This document shows positions 6,503 through 13,820 of a stretch of 32,552 nt of DNA, piece after piece. Origin of the DNA: an uncultured Oscillospiraceae bacterium (GTDB taxonomy: Bacteria > Bacillota > Clostridia > Oscillospirales > Oscillospiraceae); assembly GCA_910588365.1 (NCBI GenBank), contig CAJUQS010000064.1, positions 1-32,552 on the forward strand. The letters run 5' to 3'. Each line of letters begins with the position of its first letter. Positions within the stretch are counted from its first letter, which is position 1. Both the position numbers and the translations under genes were made by a program. The notes under the pieces are model-generated. The model saw nothing but the letters and a program-made list of their open reading frames with translations, did not search any database and was not told the origin of the DNA.

Positions 6503-6741
6503 GGGGGTATTTCGTTTTTTTCTGAAATGGGTGAAAAATGGGGCGCCGCCGGATTTGTTCCGGCCTGTTCCCGTTTTGTATCCAGACTGTAGTCAAAAAG
6601 ATGCAAAAATGATACACATATCTGTAAAAATAAGGGCCGCACGAAGGAAACCTTTTTCAGCCGGCCTGCGTCTATAGAGTAGAAACCGACTGGACGGAGA
6701 ATATCCGGAACAGCGCAAACATATCAGAATGAGGAGGCTAC
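6503..6741. other. Divergent intergenic region between dapA promoter and ABC operon
   Basis: About 240 bases with no gene. A short GCCGG/CCGGC hairpin lies near 6549-6565. AT-rich stretches (for example around 6590-6635) may hold the promoter of the 6742 operon, but no clear -35/-10 pair is seen. GAGGAGG at 6731-6737 is the ribosome binding site of the next gene. Confidence 0.5.
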
Positions 6742-9180
6742 ATGATGAATCGGAATGGAAAGAGGGCGGCCGCCCTGCTGCTGGCGGCGTGCCTGCTGCT
6801 GGGGCTGGCGGCCTGCGGCAGCAAGGACGGCGGCAAGACCCAGCAGCTCACCGGCAAGGTCTATGTGCCCCAGTTTATGGACTTCAAGCTGGACATCGAC
6901 TATATCCAGGGCGGCTGCGCCGACGAGGAGAACGTGTACATCATCGGCTCCAAGGACGAGGAAACCGAGGAGACGGACCCGGACACCGGGGAGACCTACA
7001 CCACCTATACGTCCCGCTACGGCCTCTACCGCATCCCCCTGGACGGCGGCGAGGCGGCGCAGCTGGAGAACTACCAGATGACCCAGCTGCCCGAGGGCGC
7101 GGACGGCGACGTGTCCATCCAGAAGGTGGAGCCCGGCGTGGACGGCACCATCTGGGTGACGGAGTACATCTACACCTACTTCTTCAACCTGCCCGAGGGC
7201 ATGGACATGACCAGCGACGAGAGGTGGGACTACCAGGATTATCAGGAGTCCACCGTCCGGCGGCAGCTGGACAGCACTGGGGCGGAGATCCAGAGGATCG
7301 ACGTCACAGACCTGGCCGGGGCCCTGGAGGTGGAGTACCTCAACTCCTCCCCCGGCTTTGACCGGGCCGGCAACATCTATGTCTGCGACGAGACACACCT
7401 CTACGTGCTGGATCCCCAGCTCAACAAGCTCTTCACCCTGGACGGGGAGAACCTGTGGGGCGAGATGACCCTGCTGGGCGACGGCACCATGGGCCTGCTC
7501 AACTACTTCAACGACGAGGCCACGGGGACCTACGGCTACCGCATGAAGGCCGTCGATCTGGAGAACAAGGGCTGGGGCGCGGAGTACCCGCTGCCCCCCA
7601 ACGCCTACAGCGCCTACCCCGGCGGCGGGGACTACCTCTTCTATTATATGAACAACGACTCCATCTACGGCTACAAGGCCGGGGCGGAGGACGGGGAGAA
7701 AATCTTCTCCTGGATCGACTCCGACATCAACCGCAACGACGTAGAGTTCTTCTCCTTCCTCTCCGACGGGCGCGTGGTGGTGGTCACCATGACCCGGGAC
7801 TGGAACGACGCGGAGGGCTCCATGAGCGTGGACATCGAGCTGGCCGTCATGACCGGCACCGACCGGTCCCAGCTGCCGGAGAAAAAGGACCTCACCTTCG
7901 CCACCATGTTCCTCAGCTACGACATGCGCAATAAGATCATCGACTTCAACAAGACCAGCCAGCTCTACCGCATCAACGTCAAGGACTACTCCGAGTTCAA
8001 CACCGCCTCGGACGACTCCGCGGGCCTGACCCGGCTGAACACGGAGATCGTGGCCGGAAACGTGCCCGACATCCTGGACAGCGGCCGCCAGATGCCCATC
8101 CGGCAGTACGGCGCCAAGGGCCTGCTGGAGGACCTGTGGCCCTATATCGAAAACGACGCGGACATCGGCGGCCGGGCGGGGGTCATGGAGCACGTGCTCC
8201 AGTGCGGCGAGCAGGGCGGCAGGCTCTATCAGATCTTCCCCTATTTCTACATCCGGACCGTGGTGGGCGCCAAGAGCGTTGTGGGCGACCGGATGAGCTG
8301 GACCCTGGCGGATCTCCGGGAGGCCCTGGCGAAGATGCCCGAGGGCTGCTCCATCTTCGGACAGAGCGACACCCAGAGCGGCATCCTGGAGGCGCTGATG
8401 AATATGAACGCGGACAGCTTCGTGGACTGGACCACCGGCGAGTGCCATTTTGATACGGACCAGTTCAAGGCCATGCTGGAGTTCGCGGGCAGCTTCCCGG
8501 CGGAGTTCAGCTGGGAGAACATTGACCCCGAGGAGTACGAGGACGACTACAAGCGCATCCTGAACGGCAAGCAGATGCTGGCACAGACCTCCGTCAGCGA
8601 GCTGGGCTACGGCCTCCAGGAGTACAAGGGCATCTTCGGCGGGGACATCTCCTGCGTGGGCTATCCCCGGGAGGACGGCGGCGTGGGCAGCGCTTTCGTC
8701 TCCGGCGGCACCAGCCTGAGCATCTCCTCCGCCTGCAAGGAGAAGGACGCCGCCTGGTCCTTTGTCCGCCAGCTGCTGCTCCCCGTCTCCGACGATGAGA
8801 AGCAGTACTCCAGCGGCCAGTTCTACGTCAACAAGAAGGATTTCGACAAGTCCATGGCGGACGCCATGACCCCCCGGTACCAGGAGGACGAGAACGGCAA
8901 CCAGGTCCTGGACGAGAACGGCAGCCCCGTCGAGATCACCATGGGCAGCTGGTGGATTACCGACGACGTGGAGATCGAGATCAAGACCCCCACCCAGGCC
9001 GACTACGACCAGCTCATGGCACTGTACAACGCGGTGGAATCCGTCTTCTACACGGATGAGAAGGTCCTGGAGATCGTCAGCGACGAGGCGGCGGCCTACT
9101 TCGCCGGGGACAAGGGCCTGGATGAGTGCGCGGCCCAGATCCAGAGCCGGGTGAAGCTCTACGTCAACGAGCAGCGCTGA
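6742..9180 (+). CDS. Solute-binding lipoprotein with propeller-like N-terminal domain, paralogue 1
   Basis: An 812-aa secreted lipoprotein, predicted to capture a substrate (probably a carbohydrate) for the downstream ABC permeases. A signal peptide ends in the lipobox LAAC with Cys25. Residues about 40-370 contain repeated blade-like units (ENVYIIGS, GTIWVTEYIYTY, GNIYVCDETHLYVLD, GDYLFYYMNNDSIYGY, DGRVVVVTM) suggesting a beta propeller. From about 385 a family-1 solute-binding fold begins (FATMFLSYDMRNKIIDFNKTSQLYRINVKDY ... LNTEIVAGNVPDIL), ending in a helix SDEAAAYFAGDKGLDECAAQIQSRVKLYV. Typical binding proteins are 400-550 aa, so the N-terminal domain is a large addition. RBS GAGGAGG; ATG 6742 or the adjacent 6745. 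First gene of the cluster; a close paralogue follows at 9320. The propeller is inference from sequence rhythm. Confidence 0.85.
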   Translation: MMNRNGKRAAALLLAACLLLGLAACGSKDGGKTQQLTGKVYVPQFMDFKLDIDYIQGGCADEENVYIIGSKDEETEETDPDTGETYTTYTSRYGLYRIPLDGGEAAQLENYQMTQLPEGADGDVSIQKVEPGVDGTIWVTEYIYTYFFNLPEGMDMTSDERWDYQDYQESTVRRQLDSTGAEIQRIDVTDLAGALEVEYLNSSPGFDRAGNIYVCDETHLYVLDPQLNKLFTLDGENLWGEMTLLGDGTMGLLNYFNDEATGTYGYRMKAVDLENKGWGAEYPLPPNAYSAYPGGGDYLFYYMNNDSIYGYKAGAEDGEKIFSWIDSDINRNDVEFFSFLSDGRVVVVTMTRDWNDAEGSMSVDIELAVMTGTDRSQLPEKKDLTFATMFLSYDMRNKIIDFNKTSQLYRINVKDYSEFNTASDDSAGLTRLNTEIVAGNVPDILDSGRQMPIRQYGAKGLLEDLWPYIENDADIGGRAGVMEHVLQCGEQGGRLYQIFPYFYIRTVVGAKSVVGDRMSWTLADLREALAKMPEGCSIFGQSDTQSGILEALMNMNADSFVDWTTGECHFDTDQFKAMLEFAGSFPAEFSWENIDPEEYEDDYKRILNGKQMLAQTSVSELGYGLQEYKGIFGGDISCVGYPREDGGVGSAFVSGGTSLSISSACKEKDAAWSFVRQLLLPVSDDEKQYSSGQFYVNKKDFDKSMADAMTPRYQEDENGNQVLDENGSPVEITMGSWWITDDVEIEIKTPTQADYDQLMALYNAVESVFYTDEKVLEIVSDEAAAYFAGDKGLDECAAQIQSRVKLYVNEQR

Positions 9181-9319
9181 CAAGGGGCGGCGGCGAAAAA
9201 ATTAAGGGATTCTTAAGGTAAAATAAAACAAGTGTGATGAGAGACGGATGCAAGTCTGATACAAAGATCCGTAGAATGGAGGAGTCCAAATCCAAATGGG
9301 AAAGAAGGTTGACTGAATC

Positions 9320-11758
9320 ATGATAAGAGGAAAGAAACTGACCGCGCTGCTGCTGGCGCTTGTGCTGGCGCTGGGCCTGGCGGCCTGCGGCGGGGGCGAC
9401 AGCAAGGACGGGGACGCCCAGGAGCTCTCCGGTATGGTCTACGTGCCGTCCTTCATTGACTTTGACGCGGATCTGAGCTACATAGAGAGCGGCTGCTCCG
9501 ACGGCAGGAACATCTACCTGGCCGGGTCCATCGACACCGAGACGGAGAAGACCGATCCGGAGACCGGGGAGACGTACACCGAGTACGACTCCCGCTATAC
9601 CATCGTCCGCGTCCCCCTGGACGGCGGCGAGGCCGCCGAGCTGGAGAACTTCTCCCCCTCCCCGCTCCCCGACGGCGCGGAGGGCAGCGTCTCCCTCCGC
9701 AACATCCGCGCCGGGGCGGAGGGGACGCTGTGGGTGACTGAGAGCATGTACACCTACACCTTCGATCTGCCCGCGGGCTTCGACGAGACCACTGACAGCA
9801 AGTACAACTACATGACCGACTCCACCAGCACCGAGATCCAGCGCCAGCTGGACTCCACGGGCAACGAGATCGCCCGGGTGGACGCCAGCGGCCTCCTGGA
9901 GAAGCTGGAGACAGACTACATCAGCGCCACCGTCTTTGACGGCGAGGGCGATATGTTCGTGGCGGTGGAAGGCAAGCTGGCCGTGCTGGACCCCTCCCTG
10001 AATGTGAAGTTCACCATTGAGGAGGAGGGCCTGTGGGGCGACAGCGTCGTTTTGCTGAGCGACGGCCGGGTGGGCGTGTGCGCCTCCTACCAGGAAGCCG
10101 CCAGCGACAGCTACGGCTACAAGGTCCGCCCTGTGGACAAGGCCGCCAAGGGCTGGGCCCAGGGGGAGGAGTACATCCTGCCCCCCAACGCCTACACCGT
10201 CTACCCCGGCGGCGGGGACTACCTCTTCTACTACCAGCAGAGCGACCGCCTGTGCGGCTGGAACACGGAGAAGAACGAGGGCGAGCAGCTGCTGAGCTGG
10301 ATTGACTCCGACATCAACTCCAGCGAGATCGAGTTCTTTTCCTTTCTGCCGGACGGCCGGGTGGCGGTGATGACCCAGAGCTGGGACGACATGGGCAGCG
10401 GCAGCCAGTACGAGATCGCCGTGCTGACGGCCACGGATCGCGCCTCCCTGCCGGAGAAGACCACCCTGTCCTACGCCACCATGTACCTGGGCTATGATGA
10501 GCGCAACTCCATCGTGGAGTTCAACAAGGCCAGCGACAAGTACCGCATCGAGGTCCGGGACTACTCCCAGTTCAACACCGCCGAGGACAGCACCGCCGGC
10601 CTCACCAAGCTGAACACGGAGATCGTGGCCGGCAACGTGCCCGATATCCTCAATACCGCCCAGCTCCCCATCCGGCAGTACGCCGCCAAGGGCCTGCTGG
10701 AGGATCTGTGGCCCTACATTGAAAATGATACGGAGATTGGCGGCCGGGCGGGCCTCATGGAGCGCCCCTTCCAGGCGGCGGAGATCGGCGGCAAGCTCTA
10801 TCAGGTCTTCGACTCCTTCGGCATCCACACCGTCATCGGCAATCCCGACATCGTGGGCGACCGGTACACCTGGACCCTGGCGGAGATGAAGGAGGCCCTG
10901 GCCAAAATGCCCGAGGGCTGCACCCTCTTCGGCGAGAGCGATACCCAGAGCTACATGCTCAGCGAGGTGCTGAACATGCAGCTGACCAACTTCGTGGACT
11001 GGGAGACCGGGGAGTGCAGCTTTGACAGCGACAGCTTCAAGGCCATTCTGGAGTTCTGCGGCAGCTTCCCGGCGGAGTTCGACTGGGAGAGCGTGGACTA
11101 CGACGAGTGGGAGGGCGAGCCCGCCCGTATCTCCGCCGGCAAGCAGATGCTCATGAGCCTGGGCGTCAGCGACTTCACGGACATCCAGATGTACAAGGCG
11201 TTCTTCGGCGGGAAGGTGTCCTTCATCGGCTACCCCCGGGAGGACGGCAGCGTGGGCAGCGGCTTCATGCTCAACAACTGTCTGGCGCTGTCCACCACCT
11301 GCAAGGACAAGGAGGGCGCCTGGTCCTACATGCGCCAGCTGCTCCTGCCTCAGTATGAGGATCTGGACGAGTCGGGCAGCATGTGGGGCATGGGCGGCGC
11401 TTTCTCCTCCAACAAGGCGGACTTCGAGAAGATGGCGAAGCTCGCCATGAAGGCGGAGTACGAGACCGACGAGAACGGAAACCCGGTGCTGGACGAGAAC
11501 GGCAATCCCATCGAGGTTTCCAACGGCGGCTGGAGCTGGGACGGCTTTGATATCGAGGTGAAGGCCACCACCCAGGACGAGTACGACCAGATTATGGGGC
11601 TGTACAACGCGGTGGAGGGTCTGGACGAATATGACCAGAAGATCTCCGAGATTGTCAGCGACGAGGCCGCGGCCTGCTTCGCCGGGGACAAGACCCTGGA
11701 CGAGTGCGCCGGGCAGATCCAGAGCCGCGTGAAGCTCTATGTCAATGAGAACCGCTGA
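9320..11758 (+). CDS. Solute-binding lipoprotein with propeller-like N-terminal domain, paralogue 2
   Basis: Same length (812 aa) and layout as the gene before it: lipobox LAAC with Cys23, blade-like units (RNIYLAGSI, GTLWVTESMYTYTF, GDMFVAVEGKLAVLD, DYLFYYQQSDRLCGW, DGRVAVMTQ), then the solute-binding fold from about 385 (YATMYLGYDERNSIVEFNKASDKYRIEVRDY). Long blocks are nearly identical in both (for example PIRQYAAKGLLEDLWPYIEN versus PIRQYGAKGLLEDLWPYIEN), so they arose by tandem duplication. A short Asp/Asn-rich repeat, ENGNPVLDENGNPIE, sits near residue 720. The region before the start (9181-9319) has no strong RBS adjacent to ATG 9320 (only AAAGAAGG about 12 nt upstream), so expression may be weaker or coupled differently. 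Likely role: capture of a related substrate for the same permeases, or one of the two may act as a sensor. Confidence 0.85.
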   Translation: MIRGKKLTALLLALVLALGLAACGGGDSKDGDAQELSGMVYVPSFIDFDADLSYIESGCSDGRNIYLAGSIDTETEKTDPETGETYTEYDSRYTIVRVPLDGGEAAELENFSPSPLPDGAEGSVSLRNIRAGAEGTLWVTESMYTYTFDLPAGFDETTDSKYNYMTDSTSTEIQRQLDSTGNEIARVDASGLLEKLETDYISATVFDGEGDMFVAVEGKLAVLDPSLNVKFTIEEEGLWGDSVVLLSDGRVGVCASYQEAASDSYGYKVRPVDKAAKGWAQGEEYILPPNAYTVYPGGGDYLFYYQQSDRLCGWNTEKNEGEQLLSWIDSDINSSEIEFFSFLPDGRVAVMTQSWDDMGSGSQYEIAVLTATDRASLPEKTTLSYATMYLGYDERNSIVEFNKASDKYRIEVRDYSQFNTAEDSTAGLTKLNTEIVAGNVPDILNTAQLPIRQYAAKGLLEDLWPYIENDTEIGGRAGLMERPFQAAEIGGKLYQVFDSFGIHTVIGNPDIVGDRYTWTLAEMKEALAKMPEGCTLFGESDTQSYMLSEVLNMQLTNFVDWETGECSFDSDSFKAILEFCGSFPAEFDWESVDYDEWEGEPARISAGKQMLMSLGVSDFTDIQMYKAFFGGKVSFIGYPREDGSVGSGFMLNNCLALSTTCKDKEGAWSYMRQLLLPQYEDLDESGSMWGMGGAFSSNKADFEKMAKLAMKAEYETDENGNPVLDENGNPIEVSNGGWSWDGFDIEVKATTQDEYDQIMGLYNAVEGLDEYDQKISEIVSDEAAACFAGDKTLDECAGQIQSRVKLYVNENR

Positions 11759-11805
11759 CCTCCGTTTCCGCGCGGCGGCGGGGGAAGAGCGAGTGAAAGA
11801 AACGT

Positions 11806-12747
11806 ATGAAATTAGAAAGAGCGAAAAAACCACATAGGGCGAAAAAAAAGGCGGGACGCGCCGTGGAGGCATGGGACCGGGGCAATGAGCGGCTCCGGGA
11901 CACCATGCACTCCATGGCCTTCCTGGGCCCCAGCGTACTGGGGGTGGCGGTGTTTTTCATCGTCCCCTTCCTGGTGGTGGTCTACTACTCCGTGATCCGC
12001 AGCCCCATCAACCCGGAGTTCGTGTTTCTGGACAACTTCAAGATGGTTTTGCAGAACTCCTCCTTCCGGACCGCCGCCAGGAACACCGCTATGTTTTCCG
12101 CCATAGCGGTGCCTCTTGCTGTCGTGCTCAGCCTGGTGCTGGCGCTGATGCTGGAGTGCCGCATCCCCTGCAAGAGCCTGTTCCGCACCTTCTTCCTCAG
12201 CCCCATGATGGTCCCGGTGGCCTCCGTGGTGCTCATCTGGCAGGTGGTGTTCCACTACCGGGGGACGCTGAACCTGGTGCTGGCCAATTTCGGCGTGGCA
12301 CCCATGGACTGGCTCAGCTCCAGGTACTGCCTGCTGGTGATTGTGGTGCTGTTTCTGTGGAAGAACCTGGGGTACAACATGATCCTTTTCATGGCGGCGC
12401 TCAACAACATCCCCAAGGAGCTGCTGGAGGTGGCGGACGTGGAGGGCGCCTCGGCGGCCCACAAGTTCTTCAACATCAAGCTGCGCTACCTGTCGCCCAC
12501 GGTGCTGTTCGTGGCCATCCTCTCCATCATCAACTCCTTCAAGGTCTTCCGGGAGATCTACCTCCTCTCCGGGGACTACCCCTATGAGGGGCTGTATATG
12601 ATGCAGCACTTTATGAACAACACCTTCAACAACCTGGACTACCAGAAGATGTCCTCGGCGGCGGTGCTGATGGCGCTGGTGATGGTCGCCCTCATCGCCC
12701 TGCTCTTCAAGGTGGAGGATATCTTCGGAAAGGATGTGGAGGGATGA
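11806..12747 (+). CDS. CUT1-type sugar ABC transporter permease, MalF-like
   Basis: A 313-aa inner-membrane permease with six predicted helices (first near residues 42-66). The coupling EAA-type loop is EVADVEGASAAHKFFNIKLRYLSP, which contacts the ATPase. The basic N-terminal tail (KLERAKKPHRAKKKAGR) is cytoplasmic. The length and the LGPSVLGVAVFFIVPFLVVVYYS opening match the MalF/UgpA class of carbohydrate uptake family 1. It follows the second binding lipoprotein by 47 bp and its stop overlaps the next permease by ATGA. Substrate cannot be deduced. Start at 11806 has only a weak RBS (GGAAGAG at 11781-11787 is distant), so the precise start is less certain. Confidence 0.92.
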   Translation: MKLERAKKPHRAKKKAGRAVEAWDRGNERLRDTMHSMAFLGPSVLGVAVFFIVPFLVVVYYSVIRSPINPEFVFLDNFKMVLQNSSFRTAARNTAMFSAIAVPLAVVLSLVLALMLECRIPCKSLFRTFFLSPMMVPVASVVLIWQVVFHYRGTLNLVLANFGVAPMDWLSSRYCLLVIVVLFLWKNLGYNMILFMAALNNIPKELLEVADVEGASAAHKFFNIKLRYLSPTVLFVAILSIINSFKVFREIYLLSGDYPYEGLYMMQHFMNNTFNNLDYQKMSSAAVLMALVMVALIALLFKVEDIFGKDVEG

Positions 12748-13631
12748 ACAAACCCCATTATCTAGGGCGCTTTCTGCTCACGCTGCTGGCGGCGCTGTTC
12801 GCCCTGACCTTCCTGATGCCCACGGTGCTGACCATCACCAACTCCTTCATGACCCAGAGCGAGATCAGCGCCAACTACGGCCAGGTCTTCAAGAACGTCT
12901 CCGGCAGCGAGGGGAAGACCTACATCTCCGATACGGTGAACCTGAAGTTTATCCCCGACAAGGTCAGCCTCAGCCAGTATATCACCACCCTCATCAAGAG
13001 TCCGGACTACCTGCTGAAGTTCTGGAACTCGGTGATACTGGTGGTGCCCATCGTGCTTTTGCAGCTGGCGGTGGCCGCCATCACGGCCTACGGCTTCACC
13101 CGCTGGCGGGGGAAGGTGCGCTCCTTCCTGTTCTTTTTCTATGTGATTCTGATGCTGATGCCCACCCAGGTCACCCTGGTGCCCAACTATCTGGTCAGCG
13201 ACTGGCTGGGGCTGCTGAACACCCGGTGGTCCATCATCTTCCCCGGCATGTTCGCCCCCTTCTCCGTGTTCCTGCTGACCAAGTCCATGCGCCGGATTCC
13301 CGCCTCCCTCATCGAGGCGGCCAAGCTGGACGGGTCCAGCGAGTGGCAGGTGTTCAAGGACATCTGCCTGCCCCAGTGCCGCAGCGCCCTGTACTCCATC
13401 GCCATTCTGGTGTTCATCGACTACTGGAACATGGTGGAGCAGCCCATCGTGCTGCTGCCCGACGCCAACAAGCAGCCCCTTTCGGTCTACCTCTCTACCA
13501 TCAACGCCAACGAGGTGGGCCTGGCCTTCGCCATTGCCACGATCTATATGGTGCCCTCTCTGCTGCTGTTCCTCCACGGCGAGGACTACCTGGTGGAGGG
13601 CATCGCCCACCAGGGGTCGGTCAAGGGATAG
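12744..13631 (+). CDS. CUT1-type sugar ABC transporter permease, MalG-like
   Basis: A 295-aa permease that pairs with the upstream MalF-like protein. N-terminal helix RFLLTLLAALFALTFLMPTVLTITNSF, a long external loop (about residues 35-90), then five more helices; the EAA loop is SLIEAAKLDGSSEWQVFKDICLPQCR, the classical MalG/UgpE pattern. The start overlaps the previous stop (ATGA), so 1:1 synthesis is expected. After the stop comes a class I hairpin repeat and a 189-bp gap before the HlyD-like gene; this splits the cluster into an importer half and a second half. Confidence 0.93.
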   Translation: MNKPHYLGRFLLTLLAALFALTFLMPTVLTITNSFMTQSEISANYGQVFKNVSGSEGKTYISDTVNLKFIPDKVSLSQYITTLIKSPDYLLKFWNSVILVVPIVLLQLAVAAITAYGFTRWRGKVRSFLFFFYVILMLMPTQVTLVPNYLVSDWLGLLNTRWSIIFPGMFAPFSVFLLTKSMRRIPASLIEAAKLDGSSEWQVFKDICLPQCRSALYSIAILVFIDYWNMVEQPIVLLPDANKQPLSVYLSTINANEVGLAFAIATIYMVPSLLLFLHGEDYLVEGIAHQGSVKG

Positions 13632-13640
13632 GCGGTAACC

Positions 13641-13688
13641 ATACTTTTTTCTTGAAAGAAAAAAGTATCAAAAAAGAACTTTAATGGC
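13641..13688 (+). repeat. Class I hairpin repeat, copy B, after malG-like gene
   Basis: ATACTTTTTTCTT (13641-13653), GA, AAGAAAAAAGTAT (13656-13668), then CAAAAAAGAACTTTAATGGC. It begins 9 nt after the permease stop. The second hairpin is missing; the GAACTTTAATG ending is shared with copy E at 29605-29615. Confidence 0.8.
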
Positions 13689-13734
13689 ACTGCAGGACTT
13701 CTGCTGCCGTCCATGGAGCGAACATAGAGACACA

Positions 13735-13780
13735 GGCGAAACAAAGTTTCGCCGCAAAAGTTTTCTTTTTCAAAAGAAAA
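13735..13780 (-). repeat. Class I hairpin repeat, copy F, divergent form
   Basis: Read on the minus strand: TTTTCTTTT-GA-AAAAGAAAA (13780-13761), then CTTTTGC, then the hairpin GGCGAAAC-TTT-GTTTCGCC (13753-13735). It is inverted relative to copy B, 46 bp away, and lies just before the HlyD-like gene. Confidence 0.7.
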
Positions 13781-13820
13781 GGATGGATACCAAGCGCCCC
13801 AAGGAAAGGATGACGAAGAA

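Noticed and set aside
6278..6592. Short open frame on the plus strand through the lysine riboswitch
   Set aside because: The DNA is fully explained by aptamer, terminator and promoter on the other strand; no ribosome binding site.
6724..11872. Very long open frames on the minus strand opposite the two binding lipoproteins (over 800 codons each)
   Set aside because: They are Val/Leu/Gly/His-rich mirror frames of GC-rich genes; the plus-strand genes have lipoboxes, ribosome binding sites and clear family motifs.
13641..13780. Class I hairpins as ordinary rho-independent terminators
   Set aside because: In the sense direction the hairpin is followed by A-rich, not T-rich, sequence; separate canonical terminators are present at several of the same loci.
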